Positions 1 through 9,173 of a DNA stretch of 64,000 nucleotides are shown piece after piece (position 1 is the first letter of the stretch; each line of letters starts with the position of its first letter). Position numbers and translations under genes: made by a program. Under the pieces are notes generated by a model. It searched no databases and was not told where the DNA came from. It saw only the letters and a program-made list of their open reading frames with translations. Source of the stretch: Eubacteriales Family XIII. Incertae Sedis bacterium (GTDB lineage: Bacteria; Bacillota; Clostridia; Peptostreptococcales; Anaerovoracaceae); assembly GCA_031272485.1 (NCBI GenBank), contig JAISTV010000001.1:1-64000 (forward strand), given 5' to 3'.

Positions 1-2
1 CG

Positions 3-1184
3 TTAGCGTCTCTTTCCTTGCATGAAGGGGCGGGCTATTTTGGCTGCGGCTTTCATCCAGGCGTGGTCGAGGTCTTTGCTGGCTTTCTTTATCTCTGCCG
101 GGATGTCTATTTGTTGCGGGCACTTGGTTTTGCAGGCGCCGCAGGATACGCATTGCGAGGCGTAGCCTTTGGTGGGCGAGAGTATGCCGAGGTCGAGCGT
201 GTACTGGAAATCGTTGTAGTGCCGGCTGGTGTCCGCGAGGCCTGTGCCGTTCCAGAAGCGGAACACCGTGGGGATGGCTACGTTCTTCGGGCAGGGTAGG
301 CAGTATTCGCAGCCCGTGCAGGGCACCTTGGTCTTGCTCAGGATGATTTCCTTCGCCTGCGCTATGGCCGCGAGCTCTGCTTCCGTCATGGCGCCTGCCT
401 CCATCTCCGATGCCGTCTTCAGGTTTCCTGTGAGCTGGTCGGGCTCGTTCATGCCCGAGAGCACCGTGAGCACCTCCGGGTGGTTCATGACCCAGCGGAT
501 GCCCCATTCGGCCGGGGTGCGCAGCGGCACCGCCGCCTCGAACACGTCCTGCGCCTCCTTGGGCACCACCGCGAGCTTTCCGCCGCGCAGCGGTTCCATG
601 ATCATGACGGGCATGCCCTTGGCCGCCGCGTGCTTGAGCCCCGCCGTGCCCGCCTGGCGGTCCGTGTCCAAGTAGTTATACTGAATCATGCAGAAGTCCC
701 AGTCATACGCGTCGATAATCTTCTGAAACGACCCGGTGTTGCCGTGGAACGAAAACCCGAAGTTCCGTATCCGGCCCACCGCCTTCTGCTTCTCCGCCCA
801 CTCGAGCACGCCCATCTGCCGGAACCGCTCGAAGTAGTCGAAGCTCGTGAGCATGTGCAGCAGGTAGTAGTCTATGCGGTCCGTGCCGAGCCGCTGCAGG
901 GTGGAATTAAAATACTTATCGAAATCCTCCGCGCGCTTGACCATGAGCATGGGCAGCTTGGAGGTGAGGTTAATCCGGTCGCGGTACGGCCCTACGAGAA
1001 TGTCCGAAAGCAGCACCTCGTTGCCCGGGTAAAACCAAGCCGTGTCGAAATAGTTCACGCCGTTTTCAATGGCTGTATCTATAAGCCGTCGGCACTTCTC
1101 CACGTCCTTCTTGGGTAGGCGCATGCAACCGAAAGCCAGCTGTGATATTCTGTCTCCGTTTTTGGGGTTGGTACGATATATCAT
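3..1184 (-). CDS. Aldo/keto reductase with C-terminal 4Fe-4S ferredoxin-like region
   Basis: AKR-like N-terminus (RISQLAFGCMRLP, YFDTAWFYPGNE); C-terminal CTGCEYCLPCP and CVSCGACKTKCPQ cysteine motifs; SD upstream. Confidence 0.9.
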   Translation of the reverse strand: MIYRTNPKNGDRISQLAFGCMRLPKKDVEKCRRLIDTAIENGVNYFDTAWFYPGNEVLLSDILVGPYRDRINLTSKLPMLMVKRAEDFDKYFNSTLQRLGTDRIDYYLLHMLTSFDYFERFRQMGVLEWAEKQKAVGRIRNFGFSFHGNTGSFQKIIDAYDWDFCMIQYNYLDTDRQAGTAGLKHAAAKGMPVMIMEPLRGGKLAVVPKEAQDVFEAAVPLRTPAEWGIRWVMNHPEVLTVLSGMNEPDQLTGNLKTASEMEAGAMTEAELAAIAQAKEIILSKTKVPCTGCEYCLPCPKNVAIPTVFRFWNGTGLADTSRHYNDFQYTLDLGILSPTKGYASQCVSCGACKTKCPQQIDIPAEIKKASKDLDHAWMKAAAKIARPFMQGKRR

Positions 1185-1235
1185 GGAATCTCTCCTTCCG
1201 CACCTCTATTATACACACATAACCCGCGCCGAAAA

Positions 1236-2276
1236 CTACAAGAATACACGGAACGCCGTAGGCAGCGCATACGCCTCCCGCAGCTCCGCCTCCGTGGCCC
1301 ACACGAGCCCCTCCGAGGGCAGAGCCTCCCGCACCCGCACCTCGTAGGCCTGCATGTGCCAGACCACGTGCGTAAATACATGCTTATGTGACTTGGCAAT
1401 GGCAATGCTGTCAACCTTATAACCTTGACAGGCAAGCAGCGCCGACGCCCGTTCTTCCCGCATAGCCCCTTCGGCGTTCGGAAACTCCCACATGCCCCCG
1501 AGCAGACCGCCGGCGGGCCGTTTACGTACAGCCAGCTTCCCCTCCGCGTGAATCAGAAAGACCGTGCGGCTCTCCACCCGCCGGGGCTTCTTAGGCGAAA
1601 GCACCGGGTAGTCCTTTTGCCTCCCGCCCCTGTAGGCCTTGCACAAACCCGCGAGCGGGCAGGGCGCGCAATCCGGCTGCGTGCCGGGCAGGCACAGCAC
1701 CTCGCCGAGCTCCATGATGGCCTGCGTGAGAATGCCCGGCGAAGGGCAGGTATCATAGACTGTCTGCAGCGCCGCGGTAATCTCCCGCCTCACCTGCGGC
1801 GTGTCCACCGCCTCGCGGATGGCGAGCAGGCGAGCGATCACGCGTAGCACGTTCCCGTCTACGGCCGGCACGGGCAGTCCGAAACAGATGCTGCCGACAG
1901 CCCCGGCCGTGTAGGCGCCCACCCCAGGCAGACGCAGGATACCGGCATAGTCCCGCGGGAACGCGCCGCCGTACTGTTCGCAGATAATCTGCGCGGCCTT
2001 GTGCAGGTTGCGCGCGCGGCTGTAGTAGCCCAGTCCCTCCCAGAGCTTGAGGAGCTTCTCTTCGCTGCAGGCGGCCAGCGCCTCCACCGTGGGCAGCGCC
2101 TCAAGGAAGCGCACATAGTAATCCCGCGCAGCCTCGATGCGCGTCTGCTGGAGCATAATCTCGCTCAGCCAGACGTGATAGGGCGCCGTATCCGCGCGCC
2201 ACGGCAGCGGCCGGGCGTTCTCACGGTACCAGCGGCAGAGGCGGGGTGCAAATTCTTCGGGCAGCTTCCTTTTCAT
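1236..2276 (-). CDS. mutY: A/G-specific adenine glycosylase
   Basis: PLPWRADTAPYHVWLSEIMLQQTRIEAARDYY, LPGVGAYTAGAVGSICFGLPVPAVDGNVLRV; Fe-S CxxxxxxCxxCxxxxxC; start placed at MKRKLPEEF instead of the longer ORF start. Confidence 0.93.
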   Translation of the reverse strand: MKRKLPEEFAPRLCRWYRENARPLPWRADTAPYHVWLSEIMLQQTRIEAARDYYVRFLEALPTVEALAACSEEKLLKLWEGLGYYSRARNLHKAAQIICEQYGGAFPRDYAGILRLPGVGAYTAGAVGSICFGLPVPAVDGNVLRVIARLLAIREAVDTPQVRREITAALQTVYDTCPSPGILTQAIMELGEVLCLPGTQPDCAPCPLAGLCKAYRGGRQKDYPVLSPKKPRRVESRTVFLIHAEGKLAVRKRPAGGLLGGMWEFPNAEGAMREERASALLACQGYKVDSIAIAKSHKHVFTHVVWHMQAYEVRVREALPSEGLVWATEAELREAYALPTAFRVFL

Positions 2277-2353
2277 CCGCATAGTATACCATTTGAAATT
2301 CCCGTCCGTAACGCTCATAATATAGGAAGAGGATAAACGCTGAGGGAGCAGAT

Positions 2354-3061
2354 ATGAATAGCAGCCTGAATTGGGAATACATTTCGCAGCAGCTCACGGA
2401 GGTCACTTTACTGTCGACCGTCGTGCGGCTTCTTCTTGCCGTGGTTCTGGGCGGCATCGTGGGGCTTGAGCGCCGGGCCAAGAGCCGGCCGGCCGGCTTC
2501 CGCACGCACATTCTGGTCTGCGTGGGCGCGTGCTTAGCCATGCTCACGAACCAGTTCGTATACGAGAATATGTCCACGCTCTCCGACCCGACGCGTCTGG
2601 GCGCGCAGGTGATTACCGGCGTGGGCTTCCTGGGCGTGGGCACCATCCTGGTCACCGGCCGTCACAAGATTAAGGGCCTCACCACGGCGGCGGGCCTATG
2701 GGCATCCGCGTGCATGGGGCTGGCCATAGGCATAGGGTTTTACGCGGGCGGCATAATTACCGGCGCGGTGATTTTCATGGCGCTGTTCACGTTCGGAAAA
2801 CTCGAAGACAGGCTCGAAGCCTTCTCCCGGCAGATGGAATTGTACGTGGAGGTAAACTCGGTCAAGGACATGAAGGGTGTGCGCGAAGGGATTCAGGCCG
2901 CCGGCATAAGCATTCACGAAACGCACTTCAGCCAGTCACCGCTCGTGGAAGGCAAGGTGGGGCTGTACTTCATGATGCGGCTTCCCAAGGGTATGAACAA
3001 GGCACAGGCCGTAGGGGTCATAGAAGCGGTGGAAGGCGTGCGCCTCACCGAAGAAATCTAA
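2354..3061 (+). CDS. MgtC/SapB family membrane protein
   Basis: GGIVGLERRAKSRPAGFRTHILVCVGACLAML motif typical of MgtC/SapB. Confidence 0.92.
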   Translation: MNSSLNWEYISQQLTEVTLLSTVVRLLLAVVLGGIVGLERRAKSRPAGFRTHILVCVGACLAMLTNQFVYENMSTLSDPTRLGAQVITGVGFLGVGTILVTGRHKIKGLTTAAGLWASACMGLAIGIGFYAGGIITGAVIFMALFTFGKLEDRLEAFSRQMELYVEVNSVKDMKGVREGIQAAGISIHETHFSQSPLVEGKVGLYFMMRLPKGMNKAQAVGVIEAVEGVRLTEEI

Positions 3062-4125
3062 AATTCGTCATTCATAAAGAGCAGGTCGCTCTTCTTCGCG
3101 TAAAGCATTTTTACTTGACGCACATCTGTGCTTACGGGGCAGATCCACCAGAGGTTCGCCTCTTCGTTTTTCGCGCTCGCCGCGTCTGCGCCGCGCACGC
3201 GCAGGAGTACCGTGTGCTCAAACACGCCGGACAGCACTTCCGTCACCTCGACCGGAACCGAAACATAGTCCGCCGCCTGAGCCGCGGCAGGCTCCTTTTC
3301 CGTGAAGTACCTCGCCCGGATGCCAATGTGGGTGGCCGACTGCGCGCCGGCAAAGCTGCCTGTAAGTTCGTAGCCCCAGTCTGTCGCCACAAGGCGCCCG
3401 TCCCCGCTGCGCGCCAGCCTCGAGAAGTTCTTACAACCCGTGAGCCTGGCCGTGACGGTGTTCCTGGGATGCGCAAACACATCCTGCGTCTTACCCGACT
3501 GCAGGACGCGGCCGCCGTCCACCGTAAGCAGGTTTCCGCAAATGCGGAAGGCCTCGTCGCGGCTGTGCGTGACTAAGATGGCGTCTCCCGGATAGTCCGA
3601 AAGCGTGCGCACCAGCTGCGCCTGCATGTTCTCCCGCAGGTACGAGTCCAGCGCGGAGAACGGCTCGTCCAAGAGCAGCACCTCCGGCTCCGAGGCGAAA
3701 ATCCGCGCGAGCGCCACGCGCTGTTGCTGCCCGCCGGAAATCTCGGAAGGGTAGCGGTCCGCCAGCTCCTCCAGTTCAAAGCGCGCGAGAAGCGGCTCGA
3801 TATTCGCGTTCTTCTTATCCCGCACCGCGGCCAGAATGTTCTTTCGCACCGACATATGGGGGAAAAGGGCGTAGCTCTGAAACAGATACCCCGCGCCGCG
3901 CGCCTGCGGCGGCACGTCTATACCCGCAGACGAATCGAACACAACCCGGTTCCCGATTTTAATCACGCCTTCGCTTGGTTTAACGAGCCCGGCTATGCAC
4001 TTAAGCGTCAGGCTCTTTCCGCTGCCGGACGCGCCCAGAATCCCCAGCGTGCCGCCTTCGGACGTGAAGGAGACCGCAAGCTGAAACCCCTCGTATTCCT
4101 TGCGAATATCTACGTGCAGGCTCAT
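3058..4125 (-). CDS. modC: Molybdate ABC transporter ATP-binding protein
   Basis: Walker A GASGSGKS, signature SGGQQQRVALARI, Walker B; adjacent to modB/modA; C-terminal regulatory domain. Confidence 0.9.
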   Translation of the reverse strand: MSLHVDIRKEYEGFQLAVSFTSEGGTLGILGASGSGKSLTLKCIAGLVKPSEGVIKIGNRVVFDSSAGIDVPPQARGAGYLFQSYALFPHMSVRKNILAAVRDKKNANIEPLLARFELEELADRYPSEISGGQQQRVALARIFASEPEVLLLDEPFSALDSYLRENMQAQLVRTLSDYPGDAILVTHSRDEAFRICGNLLTVDGGRVLQSGKTQDVFAHPRNTVTARLTGCKNFSRLARSGDGRLVATDWGYELTGSFAGAQSATHIGIRARYFTEKEPAAAQAADYVSVPVEVTEVLSGVFEHTVLLRVRGADAASAKNEEANLWWICPVSTDVRQVKMLYAKKSDLLFMNDEF

Positions 4126-4823
4126 GGCGCGCGCCTCCGCTTACGGGCATAGAGCCGGGCAGAAGAGGTGCGCCGCTCCTCGAGCACGAGGCTCAGGAAC
4201 AGCACAAACACCAGTGAGATTAAAACGAGAATGAGCACGTACGTGTACGCCTGCTCCATATTGCCCCCTGACACGGCGCTGTAGATGGCCAGCGGCATGG
4301 TGCGGGTAAGCCCCGGGATATTGCCGGCTATCATAGCTGTGGCGCCAAACTCGCCCAGCCCGCGCGAAAACGCCAGGATGCCGCCCGAGGCAAGGCCCGG
4401 CCGCGCGAGCGGGAGCAGGATGCGCACAAAGATGGCGCGCTCCGGCATGCCTATGGTCCGCGCCGCCTGCAGGTAAACCTCGTCCACCTGCAGGAAGGCC
4501 GCCTTGGCCGAGCGGTACATGAGGGGCAGGGCTATGACCACCGCCGCCACCACCGTGGCCGGCCAGTTGAACACGAGCTTTACGCCTATCTCCCCGAGCA
4601 GCTTGCCTATGGGGCGGTAGACCCCGAAGATGTACAGCAAAAAGAAGCCCGCGACCGTGGGCGGCAGCACCAGCGGCAGGGTAAGCACCGCGTCCAGAAC
4701 CGATTTCAGGACGCGGCTTTTCATCTTATATACGACGTAGGCGAGCAGCGTTCCGATTACGAACGTAAGCAGAATGGCTACCGCCGCCGTCTTCAGCGAT
4801 ATGAGGATGGGGTCGAGGTTCAA
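4122..4823 (-). CDS. modB: Molybdate ABC transporter permease
   Basis: Permease EAA-type loop, GLGEFGATAMIAGNIPG motif typical of ModB; operon position. Confidence 0.92.
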   Translation of the reverse strand: MNLDPILISLKTAAVAILLTFVIGTLLAYVVYKMKSRVLKSVLDAVLTLPLVLPPTVAGFFLLYIFGVYRPIGKLLGEIGVKLVFNWPATVVAAVVIALPLMYRSAKAAFLQVDEVYLQAARTIGMPERAIFVRILLPLARPGLASGGILAFSRGLGEFGATAMIAGNIPGLTRTMPLAIYSAVSGGNMEQAYTYVLILVLISLVFVLFLSLVLEERRTSSARLYARKRRRAP

Positions 4824-4826
4824 GTC

Positions 4827-5675
4827 TTACAGCACCTTGAACCCGGCCTTCTCGAATATGGCCGCCACCTCGTCGCTCTTGAGGAAATCTATGAAGGCGT
4901 CCACCGCCTCCGCGTTGTCTGCGCTCACGGCTTTCAGCTTGGCCACCGGATAGATGACGGGCGTCTGCAGGCTGCCTTCCGGCACCTTGGCTATGACCTC
5001 CACCTTGTCGGAGACGCTGGCCGCGTCCGTGGCGTAAACGATGCCCACTTCCGCGCTGCCTTCCGCAACCCAGTTAAGCACCTCGGTGACGTTCGTGCCG
5101 AGGCTCGCCTTGGCGGACACCGCGTCCCACGTGCCGAGGCTCGTGAGCGCTTCCTGCGCATACTGCCCCGCGGGCACGCTCGCCGGGTCGCCTATGGCGA
5201 TGGTCGCCGCGTCCGTAATGTTATCAAAGTCCGTCACGCTCGTACCGCTGTCCTTGCGGGTAATGAGCACGAGCTCGTTCTCCAGCAGTTCGGTCACGTC
5301 CGCGGAATCTATGTACCCGCCGTCCACGAGCGCCGTCATCTGCTTGGTCGCCGCGGAGAAGAACACGTCTGCCGCGAGGCCTTCCTCGATCTGCGTCTGC
5401 AGCTTGCCGCTGCTGTCATAGGTGGGCACAAACGTCACGTTCGGATATCTCTCGTTAAACAGTGGGATGAGTTCGTCCGTAAACGTCTTCTCCAGACTGG
5501 CCGCCGCCGCGAGCGTAATGGTGCCTTCTGTGTCGTATATGGTTACCTCGACTTCCACATCATCAGTCGAATCCGTGTCCCCACTGTTCTCCTTGCCGCA
5601 ACCGGCAAGCGCAAGCCCCATCACCAACAGGAGGCTCAAGAGAACCGCAAATATTTTCAAATTCAATTTTTTCAT
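4827..5675 (-). CDS. modA: Molybdate-binding lipoprotein
   Basis: Lipobox LALAGCG; LAAAASLEKTFTDELIPLF and AEVGIVYATDA motifs of ModA. Confidence 0.92.
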   Translation of the reverse strand: MKKLNLKIFAVLLSLLLVMGLALAGCGKENSGDTDSTDDVEVEVTIYDTEGTITLAAAASLEKTFTDELIPLFNERYPNVTFVPTYDSSGKLQTQIEEGLAADVFFSAATKQMTALVDGGYIDSADVTELLENELVLITRKDSGTSVTDFDNITDAATIAIGDPASVPAGQYAQEALTSLGTWDAVSAKASLGTNVTEVLNWVAEGSAEVGIVYATDAASVSDKVEVIAKVPEGSLQTPVIYPVAKLKAVSADNAEAVDAFIDFLKSDEVAAIFEKAGFKVL

Positions 5676-5679
5676 TTTC

Positions 5680-6732
5680 CTACTCCATTCCGAATCCGCA
5701 ATTGGGATAAATACAGGTTTCGCACGAAAAGCAAAGCCCTCCGTTGCTCATACGGACAAAATCCTCCTTCCCGAGCCGCAGTCCCGCAAACAGGCGCGGC
5801 AGCAGCAGGTCCATGCAGCTCCGTCTGGAGTGCAGCAGCCCGCCGGGCACGCCCAAGATTATCGTTTCCTTATCCCCCCGCGTGAGGTACGCCATCATGT
5901 ACATGGAGCCCGGCAGCACCGGCGTTCCGTACGTGACCACCTCCGCCCCCGTGTTTCTTATGGCCAGCGGCGTCCGGTCGTCCGGATCCACGCTCATGCC
6001 CCCCGTGACTATGACGAGGTCCGCTCCTTCTTCTATGGCGGCAAGTATGGCCCGCGTGGTGAATTCCGCTTCGTCCGGCACCACAGACTGGCTTACCTCC
6101 TCGTGTGGCAATTCGAACCGCGCAAGGTACCCGCGCACCGCGGCGCCCATGCCGTCCGGGATTCTGCCCTCGTACACCTCGCTGCCCGTGGTCACTATGG
6201 CCACGCGTTTCTTTACGTAAGGCAGGACGCGGAATACCGCTTCCGTGTCAAGCTCCGCTACTTGACGCGCCTGCTCCAGGTTCTTTCTCGAAGTTACAAG
6301 CGGTATGATGCGCATGCCCGCGAGGACGTCTCCCGGTCGCACCGGCGAGAGGTTATGCCGCGCCGCTATGGCTACGTCCGGAATGCGGTTTAACGCGAAG
6401 AGCCGCTTCGTGTCCGAACAGAAGAGGCCATGCGCATTCGCGCGCACGTCTATCCGCCCCTGAAAGACCTCTCCGACCGTAACGTATGGACTTTCCCCGA
6501 ACGTAAGGCCGGCCAGGTATAAAGCCGCGTCTTCCTCGTGCACGTTCTCCTCGTCCTTGTCCTCCCAGACATAGAGGTTCTTCTTTCCTATGTCCAGCAG
6601 CGCCGGGATGTCTTCCTCCCGCACCGTATGGCCGCGGCGGAAAGCCACCTTGCGCTGTTCGCCGGGCACGATCCTGGTTATGTCGTGGCAGAGCGTAAGC
6701 CCCACCGCATCCTGCGTATCAATGGTCTTCAT
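5680..6732 (-). CDS. MoeA-like molybdopterin-binding protein with C-terminal Cys cluster
   Basis: VTGGMSVDPDDRTPLAI molybdopterin-binding motif; C-terminus LCFSCETCIYPNCGFGME. Confidence 0.82.
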   Translation of the reverse strand: MKTIDTQDAVGLTLCHDITRIVPGEQRKVAFRRGHTVREEDIPALLDIGKKNLYVWEDKDEENVHEEDAALYLAGLTFGESPYVTVGEVFQGRIDVRANAHGLFCSDTKRLFALNRIPDVAIAARHNLSPVRPGDVLAGMRIIPLVTSRKNLEQARQVAELDTEAVFRVLPYVKKRVAIVTTGSEVYEGRIPDGMGAAVRGYLARFELPHEEVSQSVVPDEAEFTTRAILAAIEEGADLVIVTGGMSVDPDDRTPLAIRNTGAEVVTYGTPVLPGSMYMMAYLTRGDKETIILGVPGGLLHSRRSCMDLLLPRLFAGLRLGKEDFVRMSNGGLCFSCETCIYPNCGFGME

Positions 6733-6743
6733 GTCTGCTTCCT

Positions 6744-7682
6744 TTAATCACTTGTTTCACTGCGCAGTATCTCTATGCCGTGCCGCAGCGCCGGCATGAC
6801 CGCCTCCAGTCCTTCCCGGATGGCGTTCGGGTTTCCCGGCAGGTTTAGAATCAGCGTGCGTCCGCGTATGCCGCATACCTGCCGGCTGAGCATGGCCCGT
6901 GGGGTGTGCGCAAGCCCTGCCGCGCGCATGGCCTCCGGGATGCCGGGAACCTGCCTCTCGCATATGGCCGCCGTGGCCTCGGGCGTTACGTCGCGGAGCG
7001 AAAACCCCGTGCCGCCCGTTGTAACGATAAGCGGCACGTCCTCGCCGCACCAGGCGAGCAGGCGCTGCTGAATGGCCTGCACCTCATCCGGCACGGTGGC
7101 TATCTGCACCACGTTATAGCCGGAAGCCTGTAGCATCTCTGTGACGAGCGGGCCGCCTTTATCCTCCCGCTCTCCGCGGTAACTTCTGTCGGAGACCGTG
7201 AGCACCGCCGCGGCGATTTCCGTCTTTTGCGGCGCGCCGATGGCGCCGGATATATGAACCGTGTCTCCCGGTTTCACCGTGCCTTCTGCTATCACCTGCG
7301 CAAACACGCCCTCGCGCGGCATGACGCAGTCGCCCACCTGCTTGCGGATGGCGCAGCCCGTGTGGCATTCCTTGCCGATCTGCGTGATACGCAGCAGGAC
7401 GCCGTCCGCTTCGCCAATGCGTATTTCCGTGCCCACGGGCAGGGTGTGCAGCTCGACTCCCTCCGTCAGAATATTCTCCGCGAAGTCGCCCGGCCAGATG
7501 TCCGGCAGCACGCCGCTGAGCTTCTGCGTACTCTCCATGGCGAGCAGGCTTATCTGGCGGTTGAAATCGTCCCCGTGCGCGTCGCCGTCAATCCCGGAAA
7601 CCTGACGGAAATACGCCTCCGGAACGGGGCGCTTTTTCTCGCCTTTGTTTGCGCTTATGCAGACCGCGACTACCGTAGCCAT
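6744..7682 (-). CDS. MOSC domain - MogA/MoaB fusion protein
   Basis: N-terminal MOSC-like (VSGIDGDAHGDDFNRQISLL, GKECHTGCAI); C-terminal MogA-like (AAVLTVSDRSYRGEREDKGGP, LIVTTGGTGFSLRDVTPEA, LPGNPNA). Confidence 0.88.
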   Translation of the reverse strand: MATVVAVCISANKGEKKRPVPEAYFRQVSGIDGDAHGDDFNRQISLLAMESTQKLSGVLPDIWPGDFAENILTEGVELHTLPVGTEIRIGEADGVLLRITQIGKECHTGCAIRKQVGDCVMPREGVFAQVIAEGTVKPGDTVHISGAIGAPQKTEIAAAVLTVSDRSYRGEREDKGGPLVTEMLQASGYNVVQIATVPDEVQAIQQRLLAWCGEDVPLIVTTGGTGFSLRDVTPEATAAICERQVPGIPEAMRAAGLAHTPRAMLSRQVCGIRGRTLILNLPGNPNAIREGLEAVMPALRHGIEILRSETSD

Positions 7683-8143
7683 GTTCCCGACCTCCCGCCG
7701 CTCTTGGAGAGCAGCTTAATATCCGTGATGGCTATATCCCGCTGCATGGCCTTGCACATATCGTAGATGGTGAGCGCCGCCACGCTTGCCGCGGTCAGGG
7801 CTTCCATCTCCACGCCCGTCTCGCCCGTGCACGTTACCGTAGCGCGGATGTCAATGGCAGCGGCCTTAGCATCCACCGTAAAGTCCACGTCCACGCCGGT
7901 AATCAGCAGCGGGTGGCAGAGCGGTATCAGGTCGGACGTGCGTTTGGCCGCCTGTATGCCGGCGATTTTCGCCACGGTGAGCACGTCGCCTTTCTTAGAC
8001 GTTCCGCCCTCTATGGCTGTCAATACTTCGGGGTTGACAAGAACGCGCGCGCCGGCCGTGGCGCTGCGGACGGTCTTTTCCTTCTCAGTCACGTTTACCA
8101 TGCGGGCGTTTCCCGCCGCGTCCAGATGCGTAAGCGTTCCCAT
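7670..8143 (-). CDS. moaC: Cyclic pyranopterin monophosphate synthase
   Basis: LTHLDAAGNARMVNVTEKEKTVRSATA, KRTSDLIPLCHPL, EMEALTAASVAALTIYDMCKA. Confidence 0.96.
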   Translation of the reverse strand: MGTLTHLDAAGNARMVNVTEKEKTVRSATAGARVLVNPEVLTAIEGGTSKKGDVLTVAKIAGIQAAKRTSDLIPLCHPLLITGVDVDFTVDAKAAAIDIRATVTCTGETGVEMEALTAASVAALTIYDMCKAMQRDIAITDIKLLSKSGGRSGTWLR

Positions 8144-8144
8144 A

Positions 8145-9092
8145 CTATCCTCCTATAGCCACCATGCGGCGGCTGCAGGCGCTGCACCCGTCCTCCGCGA
8201 GGCGGTGCCGCCTGGGTTTTCCGGCTATACCTTGCTTTATCGCTTCTATAAGCTGCGCGTCCGAAAGCCCCCGCAGGGGAATCTCCGCCGCGGCGTGCAG
8301 ACAGGATTTGAGAAAGCCGTCCGGCGTGACGCGGATGCGGTTGCACCGCGCGCAGAACGAACGGCTGAGCGGCCGGATGAGGCTCACGGTTCCCGGGTAT
8401 CCGTCTATACGCCAGACCTGCGCGTTTCCCGTCTCGCCCTCGTAGTTCATCCTGCCTATCCGGCGGAAGACGTGCTCGGCCTTCAGTTGCCGGTCCGCCT
8501 GCCAGTCCGCGCTCTCGCCTATGGGCATGAGCTCCAGAAACCGGACGTGGATATGCGCCGATTGGGTGAGCAGCGCAATCTTTTCTATCTCGCCGTCGTT
8601 CACGCCGTTTAGGACCACGCAGTTTATCTTCACGGGGGTGAGGCCGCAGGCAATGGCGGCGCGAATGCCTTCCAGCGTATACTTGAGGCTGCCGCCGCGC
8701 GTAAGCTCTTCGTACAGCGCCGGGTTGAGCGCGTCCAGGCTCACGTTTACGCGGTCAAGGCCGCAGGCTTTAAGCGCTTCGGCTTTCTCCGCGAGCTGCT
8801 GCCCGTTGGTGGTCAGGCAGGTTTCCCGGATGCCGGGCACCGCGGATACACGCCGGACTATTTCTTCTATGCCGCGCCGCACCAGCGGCTCGCCGCCGGT
8901 TATGCGCACCTTGGTTATGCCGAGCGAAGCAGCTGCCCGCACGATGCGCTCCATCTCCTCGACGCGCAGCATGTCCTCGTGGAGGCGCTTTTCCACCCCT
9001 TCTTCGGGCATGCAATACACGCATCGCAGATCGCAGAGATCCGTGACGGAAAGCCTGAGGTAATTCACTTCGCGGCCGTAAGAATCGTACAT
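8145..9092 (-). CDS. moaA: GTP 3',8-cyclase (radical SAM)
   Basis: YLRLSVTDLCDLRCVYCMPEEGV radical SAM motif; C-terminal second Cys cluster (FCARCNRIRVTPDGFLKSCL). Confidence 0.96.
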   Translation of the reverse strand: MYDSYGREVNYLRLSVTDLCDLRCVYCMPEEGVEKRLHEDMLRVEEMERIVRAAASLGITKVRITGGEPLVRRGIEEIVRRVSAVPGIRETCLTTNGQQLAEKAEALKACGLDRVNVSLDALNPALYEELTRGGSLKYTLEGIRAAIACGLTPVKINCVVLNGVNDGEIEKIALLTQSAHIHVRFLELMPIGESADWQADRQLKAEHVFRRIGRMNYEGETGNAQVWRIDGYPGTVSLIRPLSRSFCARCNRIRVTPDGFLKSCLHAAAEIPLRGLSDAQLIEAIKQGIAGKPRRHRLAEDGCSACSRRMVAIGG

Positions 9093-9124
9093 GGAAATAT
9101 TCTACGGTATTCTGTGCAATTATA

Positions 9125-9142
9125 ATGTTCTATATAGAACAT
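9125..9142. promoter_or_regulatory. Perfect 18-bp palindrome ATGTTCTATATAGAACAT, candidate operator in moaA/crp divergent region
   Basis: Sequence equals its own reverse complement; lies between divergent moaA (-) and Crp/Fnr (+); same TGTTCT-N4-AGAACA core recurs at 55138. Confidence 0.75.
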
Positions 9143-9173
9143 TTTCTTATTCTCTGATATGATAGACTACGCT

